A stretch of DNA of 64,000 bases from Thauera humireducens (GTDB lineage: Bacteria > Pseudomonadota > Gammaproteobacteria > Burkholderiales > Rhodocyclaceae), in NCBI RefSeq assembly GCF_001051995.2, contig NZ_CP014646.1, forward strand, positions 620,001 through 684,000. Direction: 5' to 3'. Positions 41,505-51,155 of this stretch are shown piece by piece (the stretch's first letter is position 1; each line of letters opens with the position of its first letter). Both the position numbers and the translations under genes were made by a program. The notes beneath the pieces were generated by a model. That model made no database searches. It was not told the DNA's origin and saw nothing but the letters and a program-made list of their open reading frames with translations.

Positions 41505-42050
41505 TTACGGCTGCGGACTCTTTGCCTGCCGCTTGCGCCACTGGCGGATCAGCCAGGCACGCCAGGTCCATTTGACCGCGACATAGCCGGTCACCGACAG
41601 CAGGGCGGCCAGCAGCACCAGGCCGAGGGCGAGCGGTCTCCCAAGGCTCGCCATCCAGTCGATGAGCATCGGGATCCAGTTGGCGATGGCGAGGCCATCC
41701 AGGTCGGGCGGTGCCGTGAACTCGGCCTCGCCATCGCCGAGCGCCAGCTTGCCGAGCCCGAAGGCGAGCACATACAGCGGGACGATGGTGAGCGGGTTGC
41801 TGTAGAGCGTGGTGATCAGCGCCAGCGGCAGATTCACGCGGAACAGCACACAGAAGATTGCTGCGCCGAGCATTTGCAGCGGCCCCGGGATCAGGCCGCA
41901 GAAGAGTCCGACAGCGACGGCGCCCGCAGCGGAATGGCGGTTGAGGTGCCACAGGCGCGGATGCAGCAGCGTCGATGCGAACGGCCGCAGCCAGCGATTG
42001 TCGTGAATCGCGGCATGATCGGGCAGGAGGTTCTTGAGCCGTTTGCGCAT
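41505..42050 (-). CDS. DUF2062 membrane protein
   Basis: This 181-residue DUF2062 protein starts MRKRLKNLLPDHAAIHDNRWLRPF and has two to three hydrophobic segments (AVAVGLFCGLIPGPLQMLGAAIFCVL; NPLTIVPLYVLAFGLG; LGLVLLAALLSVTGYV). The motif TTLYSNPLTIVPLY is diagnostic. Function unknown; some relatives are fused to glycosyltransferases. It is divergent from comEC with a 136-base gap. The open frame extending to 42386 or beyond lacks family features and is ignored. Confidence 0.86.
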   Translation of the reverse strand: MRKRLKNLLPDHAAIHDNRWLRPFASTLLHPRLWHLNRHSAAGAVAVGLFCGLIPGPLQMLGAAIFCVLFRVNLPLALITTLYSNPLTIVPLYVLAFGLGKLALGDGEAEFTAPPDLDGLAIANWIPMLIDWMASLGRPLALGLVLLAALLSVTGYVAVKWTWRAWLIRQWRKRQAKSPQP

Positions 42051-42186
42051 GATGTCTGGTGCGCGGGAGTTTAGCAGCGGGCCGCCGGGACAAGGTACGG
42101 CCGAAGGCGGCGAATGTGTCGCAGAACGTGAATTTGCGAGGACAGCGTGTGGGCCGGATTGTCCGTGTGTGTATGCCAACGGCAAC

Positions 42187-44619
42187 ATGACGGACATGAG
42201 ATTCTTCGCTGCAAGTTTCGCCCTGGGGGTCGTCGTGCTCCAGATGCAGCCGGACCTGCCGGTGACCGAGGGTGCGCTGGGAGCGGTGCTGGGAGTGGTG
42301 CTGGCATTGGCGCTGGTATTGGCGCAGGGGCCGGCCGCGGCGGCGATGCTGCTGTCCCTCGGCAGCAGGGGCACAGGCACTCGCACTGCGGGTCGGTCGT
42401 GGTCTTTCGGGCAACGCTGTGTCGTGCTGGCATGCGCCGCCGTGCTCGGATTCTCCTGGGCTGCGGTGCGCGCCGACTGGCGCCTGGCGGATGCGCTGCG
42501 GAACGACCTGGAAGGCCGCGATGTGATGGTCGCCGGCCGCGTGAGCGCGCTGCCGCAACTGCTGGACGAGGGCGTGCGCTTTCACTTCGAGCTCGCGTCG
42601 CCGCCCGAGGGGGTGCCGCGGCACCTGCTCCTGTCGTGGTACCGCCCACGGGACGGGATGGCAGCGCTCCCGGTCGTGCGCGCTGGCGAGGCGTGGCGCT
42701 TCTCCGTGCGCCTGAAACGCCCCCATGGCCAGGCTAATCCGGGTGGGTTCGATTACGAGGCCTGGCTCCTCGAGCAGGGCGTCCGCGCCACCGGGCATGT
42801 GCGCGGATCGGCCGAGCGGCTGGCTGCGGAGCCCGGATCGGCCATGCAGTGGATTCATCGGCTAAGAGGCGACATCCGTGAGCGCTTCATCGTCGCGCTC
42901 GGCGACAGGCCCTATTCCGGCATGCTGGTCGCGCTGGCGATCGGTGAGCAGCGCGGCATCTCGCCGGCGCAGTGGGAGGTGTTCCGGCGCACCGGCATTG
43001 CCCATCTGGTGGCCATCTCCGGGCTTCACATCACGCTGGTGGCGACCGTTGCAGGTGCCGTCGCCGGCTGGGTGTGGCGCCGCCGGACGGCACTGGTGTT
43101 GCGCTGGCCGGTACGCAAGGCACAGGCGATCGCTGCCCTGGGGGCGGCGGCTGCGTATGGGTTGCTGGCCGGTCTGGGTATTCCGGTGCAACGTGCCTTG
43201 ATCATGCTTGCGGTCGTCGTGGCGGCGCTGCTGTCTGATCGCCGTGCGGCACCGTCCCGCGTGCTGGCGGTGGCCCTGCTGTGCGTGCTGATCGCCGACC
43301 CGTGGGCATGCCTGTCGGCGGGTTTCTGGCTGTCCTTTGGCGCGGTGGGGGTGATCCTGCTGTTGATCACGGGTCGGCCCGCGCGCGAGTCGCAATGGCG
43401 GGCTGCGCTGCGCATCCAGATGGGGATCAGCGTTGCGCTGCTGCCTCTGCTGGTGCTGATGTTCAATGCCTTTCCGGTGCTGTCGCCGCTTGCCAACGCG
43501 CTCGCCATTCCGGTCGTCAGCTTCGTCGTGACGCCGCTGGTGCTGGTCGCTGCGTTGCTGCCGTTCGAGTTTCCATTGCATCTGGCGCATGCGGTGACCG
43601 CCGTCACGATGCGCTGGGTGGAGTGGCTGTCGGGCTTGGACATGGCGCTGTGGCGCCAGCCTTCGCCACCATTGTGGCTGGCGCTGGCTGCGGTGGTCGG
43701 GATGATGATCCTGCTGCTGCCGCGGGGCACGCCGGGTCGGCTGGCCGCTGCGGTGCTCGTTGCCGCTCTGGTGGCCTGGCAGGGCGCTCGTCCGGAAGAG
43801 GGCGCATTCAGGGTGACGGTGCTGGATGTCGGTCAGGGGCTCGCCGTGCATGTGCAGACCGCCAGACATGACCTGCTGTTCGATGCGGGGCCGCCCTATG
43901 GCACGAGTGCGGATGCCGGCGACCGGGTGGTGCTGCCCTATCTGGCTGCCGCGGGGGTGAGCCGGTTGAACGCCGTGGTGCTTTCGCACGGTGACAAGGA
44001 TCACGTCGGCGGGGCGGAGAGTGTCGCCCGTGGCATCGCGGTGGAGCGCTGGCTGATGGGGGGCGCGTTTCCCGATGCGCCGCATCGGGCAGGCCTGGAC
44101 AGCGTCCGCGTGACACCCTGTCTTGCAGGCGCGGGCTGGTCGTGGGATGGCGTCGGTTTCGAGTTCCTGCATCCGACACCGCCGATGCAACACCGCGCGT
44201 CGACCGAAGACAACGACGGTTCCTGCGTGCTCCGGGTGAGCAACGCCGCAGGGCGCCTGCTGATCATGGGCGACGTCGGTGCCGCGGCCGAGCGTGACAT
44301 CGTCGAGCGTGAGCACGGTGGCGGTGGTGAGCTGGCGGCCGAGGTCGTGGTGAGCGGCCATCACGGCAGTCGTTCGTCGTCATCGGACGCGCTCGTGGTG
44401 GCGACCCTGCCCGAGGCGGTGATCCATTCCGCCGGTCACCGCAATCCCTTCGGCCATCCGCATCCCGAGGTGTGGGCGCGCTGGGCGCAGGCCGGTGCGC
44501 GCAACTGGCGGACTGACAGCCAGGGTGCGGTCCACGCGCTGTTTCCGCCCGGGGAGGGCGACGGCGTCGAACTGAGCGCGCAGCGGCAGGTCGAGCCCCG
44601 CTACTGGCATGGCCGCTGA
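42187..44619 (+). CDS. DNA internalization-related competence protein ComEC/Rec2
   Basis: ComEC forms the inner-membrane channel for DNA uptake in natural transformation. The 810-residue product has an N-terminal hydrophobic segment, an OB-like DUF4131 domain (about 100-210), the multi-helix Competence domain (about 220-500; AIGEQRGISPAQWEVFRRTGIAHLVAISGLHIT) and a C-terminal metallo-beta-lactamase-like domain (VLDVGQGLAVHV, LSHGDKDHVGG, VVSGHHGS). The MBL metal motif appears as SHGDKDH, as in other ComEC proteins. ATG 42187 or 42196 may be the start; the longer open frame overlaps the divergent gene. Confidence 0.92.
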   Translation: MTDMRFFAASFALGVVVLQMQPDLPVTEGALGAVLGVVLALALVLAQGPAAAAMLLSLGSRGTGTRTAGRSWSFGQRCVVLACAAVLGFSWAAVRADWRLADALRNDLEGRDVMVAGRVSALPQLLDEGVRFHFELASPPEGVPRHLLLSWYRPRDGMAALPVVRAGEAWRFSVRLKRPHGQANPGGFDYEAWLLEQGVRATGHVRGSAERLAAEPGSAMQWIHRLRGDIRERFIVALGDRPYSGMLVALAIGEQRGISPAQWEVFRRTGIAHLVAISGLHITLVATVAGAVAGWVWRRRTALVLRWPVRKAQAIAALGAAAAYGLLAGLGIPVQRALIMLAVVVAALLSDRRAAPSRVLAVALLCVLIADPWACLSAGFWLSFGAVGVILLLITGRPARESQWRAALRIQMGISVALLPLLVLMFNAFPVLSPLANALAIPVVSFVVTPLVLVAALLPFEFPLHLAHAVTAVTMRWVEWLSGLDMALWRQPSPPLWLALAAVVGMMILLLPRGTPGRLAAAVLVAALVAWQGARPEEGAFRVTVLDVGQGLAVHVQTARHDLLFDAGPPYGTSADAGDRVVLPYLAAAGVSRLNAVVLSHGDKDHVGGAESVARGIAVERWLMGGAFPDAPHRAGLDSVRVTPCLAGAGWSWDGVGFEFLHPTPPMQHRASTEDNDGSCVLRVSNAAGRLLIMGDVGAAAERDIVEREHGGGGELAAEVVVSGHHGSRSSSSDALVVATLPEAVIHSAGHRNPFGHPHPEVWARWAQAGARNWRTDSQGAVHALFPPGEGDGVELSAQRQVEPRYWHGR

Positions 44620-44689
44620 ATGCGTGGCACGGGGCCTGTCCGCAGCGGTGCTAGACTCGGGCTCGTCGCGTCAACCACAGCTCCCTGCC

Positions 44690-45613
44690 ATGTCCCTGTC
44701 TTTCGAACCGAATGCTGCCGTTCCGTCGTCTCATCGAGTGTCCCGCCCGCTGGAGGGGGTGCGGGAACGGCACGTCCAGTGCATCGGACCTCATGGCTTG
44801 CATCGCATGGCCTACACGGAATGGGGGGCGCCGGACAATCCGCGTGTCGTTGTCTGTGTTCATGGGCTGACACGCAACGGACGCGATTTCGACGATCTCG
44901 CCCGGGCGCTGGCCGACGATTTCCGCGTCGTGTGTCCGGACGTGGTGGGGCGCGGGCGCAGCGACTGGCTGGCGGTGAAGGCCGACTACGGCTTCCCGCT
45001 TTACGTGGCGGACATGATCACGCTCATCGCGCGGCTCGACGTCGAGCAGGTGAACTGGGTCGGCACATCGATGGGCGGCATCATCGGCATGCTCGTCGCC
45101 AGTCAGCCACATACCCCGATCGCGCGGCTGGTGCTCAACGATGTCGGTCCGGTGATCACTGCGGTGTCGTTGCAGCGCATCGCACAGTACGTGGGTACGG
45201 CGCCGAAGTTCCCGACGATGGAGGCCGCCGAGGCCTATATCCGCATGGTGAGCGCGCCCTTCGGTCCGCTGAGCGATGCCCAGTGGCGGCACCTCACCAA
45301 CTTTTCGGTGCGTCCGGTGGGTGGTCCCGGCGGCGGCTTTGCGATGGTGTACGACCCGGGCCTGGGCGATGTCTTCCGCGCGGCGCCCGTCAGCGAGGAC
45401 ATCGACCTGTGGCCGGTGTACGAGCGCGTCGCCTGTCCGACCCTGGCCCTGCGCGGTGCCGAGTCCGACCTGCTGGAGCGCTCGACCTTCCTTGCCATGG
45501 CCGAGCAGGGCCCGCGGGCGCGGACGGTCGAGTTTGATGGCGTCGGTCACGCGCCGATGCTGATGGATCCCGCGCAGATCGCCGTCGTACGCGACTTCCT
45601 GCTGGCAGCTTGA
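44690..45613 (+). CDS. alpha/beta hydrolase
   Basis: This 307-residue alpha/beta-fold hydrolase has an oxyanion loop after VCVHGLTRNGRDFD, nucleophile S127 in GTSMGG, likely acid Asp in LRGAESDLL and catalytic His in DGVGHAPML. The substrate is unknown; sequences of this kind occur as esterases or haloalkane-dehalogenase-like enzymes. ATG 44690 is preferred, since residues before it overlap the end of comEC and lack homology. No close operon partner. Confidence 0.82.
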   Translation: MSLSFEPNAAVPSSHRVSRPLEGVRERHVQCIGPHGLHRMAYTEWGAPDNPRVVVCVHGLTRNGRDFDDLARALADDFRVVCPDVVGRGRSDWLAVKADYGFPLYVADMITLIARLDVEQVNWVGTSMGGIIGMLVASQPHTPIARLVLNDVGPVITAVSLQRIAQYVGTAPKFPTMEAAEAYIRMVSAPFGPLSDAQWRHLTNFSVRPVGGPGGGFAMVYDPGLGDVFRAAPVSEDIDLWPVYERVACPTLALRGAESDLLERSTFLAMAEQGPRARTVEFDGVGHAPMLMDPAQIAVVRDFLLAA

Positions 45614-45622
45614 GTCCCGGCC

Positions 45623-46567
45623 TTACCAGCCGGGGTTGAGTCGTTTCGCTTCGGCGATCTCGGCGCGAATGGTGCGGTAGTGCTCGAAGCGCCGAGGATG
45701 GATGCGACCGTCGGCCAGCGCCGCCAGCAGTGCGCAACCGGGTTCGGCTTCGTGCCGGCAATCGCGGAAGCGGCATTGGCCCAGCAGCGGGCGAAACTCG
45801 ATGAAGGATTCGGCGAGGTCGTCCGCTGCGAGGTGGGCGAGGCCGAAGACCTGCAGGCCCGGGCTGTCGATCAGCCAGCCGTGGGCGTTGTCGGGCGCAG
45901 TGCCGTCCAGCGCGTAGAGGCGGGCGAAGGTCGTGGTGTGCTTGCCCGAATCCAGGGCTTCGGAAATCTCGCGGGTGGCGGCATTCGCCTCCGGGATCAG
46001 GGCGTTGGTCAGCGTCGACTTGCCCATGCCGGACTGCCCCACGAGGATGGCGTGGAGACCCGCCAGGCGCTTCATCAGCCCTTCGGCCCCGTTCAGGGCC
46101 GACACCTCGATGACCTCATAGCCGAGTGCGCGGAAGGGGGCGAGTTGCGCACGCGCCGCCTCGAGTCGTTCCCCCAGGTCGGCCTTGTTCAGCACGATCA
46201 GGGGCGTGATGTCCTGGCTTTCGGCGGCGACGATGCAGCGTGACACCAGCAGATCGGAAAAGCCCGGCTCGGTCGCGACGACGATCAGGATATGGCTGAG
46301 GTTCGCGGCGATCAGCTTTTCGCGGAAGGCATCCGAACGCCACAGCAGGTTGCGGCGCGGGTGCAGGGTTTCGATCACGCCCTGGCCGTCGCCGCCGGGA
46401 ACGACCGCGACCCGGTCGCCGCAGGCGAAGCTGCTTTTCTTGCCACGCGGGTAGCACTGCAGGCGGCCCGCAGGCGTTGCGACTTCGTAATGGCGGCCGA
46501 AGGCGGCAACGATCACGCCCTCGATCGCGGAGGCGCCCTTGTTACTGCGCTGGTGTCGTTGGGTCAC
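45623..46567 (-). CDS. rsgA: ribosome small subunit-dependent GTPase RsgA
   Basis: RsgA checks late maturation of the 30S subunit. It has the circularly permuted GTPase order: an N-terminal OB domain, G4 LNKADLG, then G1 GQSGMGKST (residues 177-185) and G3 DSPG, and finally the zinc knuckle (CRFRDCRHEAEPGCA). Length 314 is normal. The ATG overlaps the stop of the cytochrome gene (ATGA). RsgA is often next to orn; here the M48 and cytochrome genes lie between them on the opposite strand. Confidence 0.95.
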   Translation of the reverse strand: MTQRHQRSNKGASAIEGVIVAAFGRHYEVATPAGRLQCYPRGKKSSFACGDRVAVVPGGDGQGVIETLHPRRNLLWRSDAFREKLIAANLSHILIVVATEPGFSDLLVSRCIVAAESQDITPLIVLNKADLGERLEAARAQLAPFRALGYEVIEVSALNGAEGLMKRLAGLHAILVGQSGMGKSTLTNALIPEANAATREISEALDSGKHTTTFARLYALDGTAPDNAHGWLIDSPGLQVFGLAHLAADDLAESFIEFRPLLGQCRFRDCRHEAEPGCALLAALADGRIHPRRFEHYRTIRAEIAEAKRLNPGW

Positions 46568-46905
46568 TGAAACTTGTAGTAGTGCGTGTTGAGATAGCCC
46601 GCGAGGTGATGCTCGTCTTCGGGAAAAAGATCGAGGTTGAGCATCGTGGTACAGGCGGTGAGTTGCTGCGCGAGTCCGCTGGGGGTGGTCACGCGGCGGT
46701 CGAAGCGAGTGTAGATCTCCGAGCCGTCCTCACCGCCGAAGCGCTTGGCATGGCATTCGACGCATTGCGCGGCATGCATCTGCTTGGCGACGGCGAGGTC
46801 AGCGCCGGGGAAGGGATCGGCCACGGCCGGCGCGGCGAGGCTGGCGAGGGCGATGCTCGCAGCGATACGAAATGCATTCCGGGTGTGGGGGCGCGGGGTC
46901 GTCAT
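46564..46905 (-). CDS. small periplasmic cytochrome c
   Basis: This 113-residue c-type cytochrome has a Sec signal peptide (cleavage near AVA-DP, residue 29) and one haem motif CVECH (C48, C51, H52). A Met in the segment TACTTMLNLDLFPEDEHH could be the sixth ligand. A pattern of this kind is found in small electron carriers of betaproteobacteria. RBS GAGGAGA precedes ATG 46905. It sits between the protease and rsgA and overlaps rsgA by 4 bases. Confidence 0.87.
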   Translation of the reverse strand: MTTPRPHTRNAFRIAASIALASLAAPAVADPFPGADLAVAKQMHAAQCVECHAKRFGGEDGSEIYTRFDRRVTTPSGLAQQLTACTTMLNLDLFPEDEHHLAGYLNTHYYKFQ

Positions 46906-46928
46906 GTTCTCGTCTCCTCTGGTGGGGG

Positions 46929-48203
46929 TCAGGACTGCAGGGACTGCAGGCGGGCGACACGCAGGGCGGCCGGCGGGTGGGAATCGAAGAAACGCGAATA
47001 GAGCGGGTCGGGTGTCAGTGTCGAGGCATTGTCGCGGTACAGCTTGACCAGCGCGGCGACCAGATCGGCCGCGCGCGTCTGCTGTGCGGCATACGCGTCG
47101 GCTTCGAACTCGTGCACCCGTGACCAGTAGCTCAGGATCGGGGCGAGCGGAAAGGTGAAGGCCGGCAACACCAGGAAGAACAGCGCCAGCGCGGTCGCGG
47201 TGTCGGTGGCCGTGCTGCCCAGGCCGGTGAAGAACCAGGGCTGCTCGATCAGCCAGCCCAGCAGTGCGAGCAGGGCCAGGCTGGCGGGAGCGAGGACGGC
47301 CAGGCGCTTGATGATGTGGCGGTGGCGGAAGTGGCCCAGTTCGTGCGCCAGCACCGCCTCGACTTCGTCCGGGTTGAGCTTGTCGAGCAGGGTGTCGAAG
47401 AACACGATGCGCTTGGAGGCGCCGAAGCCGGTGAAGTAGGCGTTGCCGTGGGCCGAGCGTCGCGAGCCGTCCATGACGAACAGACCCTTGGACTGGAAGC
47501 CGCAGCGCGCCAGCAGGCCTTCGACGCGGGTCTTGAGCGCCTCGTCGGCGAGCGGGGTGAAGCGGTTGAACAGCGGCGCGATGAAGGTCGGCCAGATCAG
47601 CATCACCAGCAGATTGAACGACAGCCAGAAAGCCCATACCCACAGCCACCACAGGCTGCCCATCGCGGCGGTGAGCCACAGCAGCACGGCCAGCAGCGGC
47701 AGGCCGATCGCCGCGGCCAGTGCAGCCTCGCGTGCGGTGTCGGCCGCGAACAGGCCCGGCGTCATGCGGTTGAAGCCGAAGCGTTTTTCGATGACGAAGG
47801 TCTTGACCAGCACGAACGGCAGGTCGATCAGCCAGCCGAGCACGCCGAGCGTGGCCAGCAGGGCCACGCCATGGGCGATGCCGCCCGGCGGGAACATGGC
47901 GGACCAGGCGTCATGGATCGCCTGCAGTCTGCCGCCCAGGGTGAGCAGCAGCACGAACAGCGCACTTACCGCGATCTCGGACATCGCCAGGCGCATGCGC
48001 GCGGCGGTGTAGTCGGCTGCGCGCTGATGCGAGGCGAGGGTGATCGATTCGGCAAAGGCCTGCGGAACTTGCTCGCGGCGCGCCAGCACATGGCGGATCT
48101 GGCGTCGCATCAGCCCGGTCTTGACGACCAGGCTCAGCAGCAGCAGCGTGACGAAGAGGGCGGCGAAACCGCTGGCAGCGGAGGAAACAGGGTCGGCGGA
48201 CAT
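46929..48203 (-). CDS. M48 family metallopeptidase (Ste24-like)
   Basis: This 424-residue membrane zinc protease has the HEXXH motif (H287-E288-xx-H291 in LAHELGHFRHRH) and a downstream Glu in the EADAYAAQQ motif as third ligand. Several membrane helices precede and follow. DGSRRSAHGNAYFTGFG is the usual Ste24/CAAX-protease segment. Probably a membrane quality-control protease; the substrate is not known. Divergent from orn with a 158-base gap. Confidence 0.9.
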   Translation of the reverse strand: MSADPVSSAASGFAALFVTLLLLSLVVKTGLMRRQIRHVLARREQVPQAFAESITLASHQRAADYTAARMRLAMSEIAVSALFVLLLTLGGRLQAIHDAWSAMFPPGGIAHGVALLATLGVLGWLIDLPFVLVKTFVIEKRFGFNRMTPGLFAADTAREAALAAAIGLPLLAVLLWLTAAMGSLWWLWVWAFWLSFNLLVMLIWPTFIAPLFNRFTPLADEALKTRVEGLLARCGFQSKGLFVMDGSRRSAHGNAYFTGFGASKRIVFFDTLLDKLNPDEVEAVLAHELGHFRHRHIIKRLAVLAPASLALLALLGWLIEQPWFFTGLGSTATDTATALALFFLVLPAFTFPLAPILSYWSRVHEFEADAYAAQQTRAADLVAALVKLYRDNASTLTPDPLYSRFFDSHPPAALRVARLQSLQS

Positions 48204-48361
48204 GGTGCGGTCGTGGGGTCGAGCGTTTCAGGCAGGCCCGGGCCGACAGGCGACGGGCGGTTCGGGCGTCGGCTCCGGTCTGCGCCGAATGCCAACACGT
48301 TCTGTGACACAATCGCGCCCTCGAATGTTTCGCATGAATACGTCAGAAAGGCGCACGGATT

Positions 48362-48910
48362 ATGGCACAGGACCCGAACACCCTGATATGGCTGGACATG
48401 GAGATGACCGGCCTCGAACCCGATCGCGATCGCATCATCGAGATCGCCATCGTGCTGACCAATGAGAAGCTGGAGACCATCGCCGAGGCGCCGGTGATCA
48501 CCGTGCATCAGCCCGATGAGGTGCTCGATGCGATGGACGACTGGAACAAGAACACCCACGGCAAGTCCGGTCTCATCGATCGCGTGCGCGCGTCGACGGT
48601 GTCGGAGGCCGAGGCCGAGGCGCAGATGATCGAGTTCCTGAAGGAGTGGGTGCCCGCGCGCACCTCGCCGATGTGCGGCAACTCGGTGTGCCAGGACCGC
48701 CGTTTCCTCGCGCGCTGGATGCCGCAGTTCGAGGCCTGGTTCCACTACCGCAACCTGGACGTCTCCACGCTGAAGGAACTCGCCAAGCGCTGGCGGCCCG
48801 AGGTGTACGCCGGCGTGAAGAAGTCGGGCGCGCACACGGCGCTGGCCGACATCCAGGAGTCCATCTCCGAACTGCGGCACTACCGCGACAATTTCCTGCG
48901 CCTGGAATGA
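48362..48910 (+). CDS. orn: oligoribonuclease
   Basis: Orn degrades 2-5-mers of RNA, including pGpG from c-di-GMP breakdown. DEDDh residues are visible: D12 and E14 (WLDMEMTGL), a central Asp (CQDRRFL), and the terminal [10 protein letters not shown]. Length 182 is standard. Orn here complements the two diguanylate cyclases in the window, since pGpG is removed by Orn. Confidence 0.95.
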   Translation: MAQDPNTLIWLDMEMTGLEPDRDRIIEIAIVLTNEKLETIAEAPVITVHQPDEVLDAMDDWNKNTHGKSGLIDRVRASTVSEAEAEAQMIEFLKEWVPARTSPMCGNSVCQDRRFLARWMPQFEAWFHYRNLDVSTLKELAKRWRPEVYAGVKKSGAHTALADIQESISELRHYRDNFLRLE

Positions 48911-48914
48911 GGTA

Positions 48915-50570
48915 TCAGGACCCTTCGCGTCGCAGCAGCGTGAAGGTTTCGGCGCGGCGGCCGGCCCCGCGGCGGAATTCCCACACGGGTTTCCATTCGG
49001 GTGCGAGCTGCATGACTGGCTTGCGGTCGTTCATGACCAGCAGCAGCGGGCAGGGCGTGCTGTCGCCTACGATCGGTACGGTCCGGATGTCGGCAAAGTA
49101 ATCCAGCGAGCTCTTCACGTGGTCCGGCAGGCCGGTGCTGGCGATGCACGCGCCGGGCGTGCTGCTGCGCTCGCCCGCCACGGCGATCTCGAGCGAGCGA
49201 ACGGTCTCGCGGTAGCTGCGGCCGTTGTCGAACCACGGCATCAGCAGCACGACCGCCAGACACCACAGCATCGTCAGGCCAATGGCCCAGTTTGCCGGCG
49301 CCCGCGAACTCGAGCGCGGCAGCCTGGAGACGAGCGCGATCCACAGCAGGGTGATGCCGGCGCCGAGCGCAAGCTGCAGGCCCGGCTGGTGCAGCACGAA
49401 GTCCGGCGCATTGCGCGCCACGTGCCGGGCCAGGCCTGGCGGCCAGCCCACGGCCTGCGCCGACCAGGCGAGCCAGACGAGGATGCCGAATACGGCCAGA
49501 CTCATGAGCGAGAACCAGTCGAAGGCGTTGGCGGCGCCGCGGCGCAGTGTGGGTACGCCGGCGGCGGCCAGCAGCGCCATCGCCGGAATCAGGGGCAGGG
49601 CGTTGGCTTGGGACAGGTCGCCCTGGATGACGAAATGAGTCAGCACGAGGACGGCGCTCAGCAGCGGCAGCAGCCAGCGCAACTGGCTGATGGTGCGGCG
49701 GGCGCGCCACAGGCTCCACAGCACGATGGGCCACAGCGGCCAGGTGAACCAGCCCAGCAGTTCGAGTCCGCGCACGATGTCGCCACCCGACAGCGCCGGG
49801 CCGCTCAAGCGTGCCCATTCGCCGCGCAGCCAGAGACCCAGCTGATCGGGCTGACTCAGGTGGATGGCCAGCGGCCACAGCGCCGCAAGCGCGAGGGCCA
49901 GGCAGAGTCCCAGCAGTAGCGCGCCACTGGCGCGCGGCGTGCGGCAGTCGGCGCTGAGCATCATCACCAGTGGCAACAGGGGAGCGGTGGCGATCAGGCC
50001 CCCGATGCCGCCGGCGAGAAACGCGAGCGCCGTGCCTGCGGCGGCCAGCAGGCTGCCGGCTACAGGCTGCTGCGGCACCAGTGCGAGGCCGCGCAGCGTC
50101 ATCGCCAGCATGGCCAGCACGGCGAGCAGGGGCTGGATCTCGTGGGCGTGCAGCACGAGGCCAAGCCCACCCATCGTCAGCAGCGCGGCGGGCGTCCGGG
50201 CCGGGCGGCCATACAGCGCCTCGGCGGTACGCGCGGAAAAATACACCCCAATGGCGACGAATACAGCACTGGCGAGCCGTGCGCCCTCGTGCAGTGCGAG
50301 GAACCCGCTCCCGGCCCAGGCCAGCAGGGCACCCACCCAGTAGTAGAGCGGCGGGTAGTCGACGAGTGGCTCGCCCGCCAGCATCGGGAACAGCCAGCCC
50401 TCGCCGCGCAGCATGCTCAGGATCGGACCGAGGTAGCGCGCGTCATCGCCGCGCCAGGGGTCGTGGCCGACAAGACCGACGAGCAGGTAAAGGGCCACCA
50501 GCACCGCGATGCCGACGGTGCCGTAGATGCGGCGCTGCAGCAGGGAAGGTGTTTCGGGTTCTCGAGTCAT
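48915..50570 (-). CDS. ArnT/PMT-type glycosyltransferase-like membrane protein
   Basis: This 551-residue protein has about ten to twelve hydrophobic segments. The N-terminal DPWRGDDARYLGPILSM motif and the YPPLYYWVGALLA segment match the PMT_2/ArnT-type glycosyltransferases, with the acidic residues expected near the first periplasmic loop. It may add a sugar or aminoarabinose-like group to lipid A or a polysaccharide; no undecaprenyl-sugar synthesis genes are adjacent. ATG 50570 has no strong RBS. The C-terminal part is soluble. Confidence 0.72.
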   Translation of the reverse strand: MTREPETPSLLQRRIYGTVGIAVLVALYLLVGLVGHDPWRGDDARYLGPILSMLRGEGWLFPMLAGEPLVDYPPLYYWVGALLAWAGSGFLALHEGARLASAVFVAIGVYFSARTAEALYGRPARTPAALLTMGGLGLVLHAHEIQPLLAVLAMLAMTLRGLALVPQQPVAGSLLAAAGTALAFLAGGIGGLIATAPLLPLVMMLSADCRTPRASGALLLGLCLALALAALWPLAIHLSQPDQLGLWLRGEWARLSGPALSGGDIVRGLELLGWFTWPLWPIVLWSLWRARRTISQLRWLLPLLSAVLVLTHFVIQGDLSQANALPLIPAMALLAAAGVPTLRRGAANAFDWFSLMSLAVFGILVWLAWSAQAVGWPPGLARHVARNAPDFVLHQPGLQLALGAGITLLWIALVSRLPRSSSRAPANWAIGLTMLWCLAVVLLMPWFDNGRSYRETVRSLEIAVAGERSSTPGACIASTGLPDHVKSSLDYFADIRTVPIVGDSTPCPLLLVMNDRKPVMQLAPEWKPVWEFRRGAGRRAETFTLLRREGS

Positions 50571-50670
50571 TCGCGCATTGTGGGGCGGAGCGTTGATCGA
50601 GGCAAAGCCCCGGACGGCGGGATGCAATGCCGGCCAAAGGCCGGAGATGCATGGGGCATGCGGCCAGACG

Positions 50671-50696
50671 TGAAAAAAGGCAGCCGCAGCTGCCTT
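50671..50696 (-). terminator. intrinsic terminator of rpmE
   Basis: On the minus strand, AAGGCAGC and GCTGCCTT (8 bp) flank a 4-base loop and are followed by TTTTTT. It lies 50 bases after the rpmE stop. Confidence 0.9.
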
Positions 50697-50746
50697 TCTT
50701 GCGGTGCGCCCGCAGGCGGGCGCATGTTCCAGTGTCGCGGCCGGGA

Positions 50747-50965
50747 TCAGCTGGCGCGCTGGACGTTGCCGTACTTCTGGCGGAAGCGCTCGACGCGACC
50801 GGCGGTGTCGACGATCTTCTGCTTGCCGGTGTAGAACGGGTGGCATGCGGAGCAGACTTCGACGTGGTACTGGGGCTTGCCGAGGGTGGAGCGGGTGACG
50901 AAGGTGTTGCCGCAGGAGCAGGTCACATTCACGTCGTTGTACTTCGGATGGATGTCCGCTTTCAT
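50747..50965 (-). CDS. rpmE: 50S ribosomal protein L31 (zinc type)
   Basis: This 72-residue type A L31 has two cysteine pairs (CSCGN and CSACHPFY), so it is the zinc-containing form that is replaced by a Cys-less paralogue under zinc limitation. It starts [20 protein letters not shown]. It is transcribed alone and ends at the terminator just downstream. Confidence 0.96.
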   Translation of the reverse strand: MKADIHPKYNDVNVTCSCGNTFVTRSTLGKPQYHVEVCSACHPFYTGKQKIVDTAGRVERFRQKYGNVQRAS

Positions 50966-51155
50966 GATCGATTCCTGATTCGAGCGGGCGGCGGTTGTGA
51001 CCGCCCTGATTGGTAAAGAGGCAAGATTATCCGCTGGCGCGCAAGGACTGGCAAGCGAAAAAAGGGGTTTCGCGCAGGACTGCATTAGAATTGCGGTCCT
51101 TTGCGCGGCCCGCTTCGGCACGCGTCCGTCCGATTGTCTGATAGGAATTCCCGGC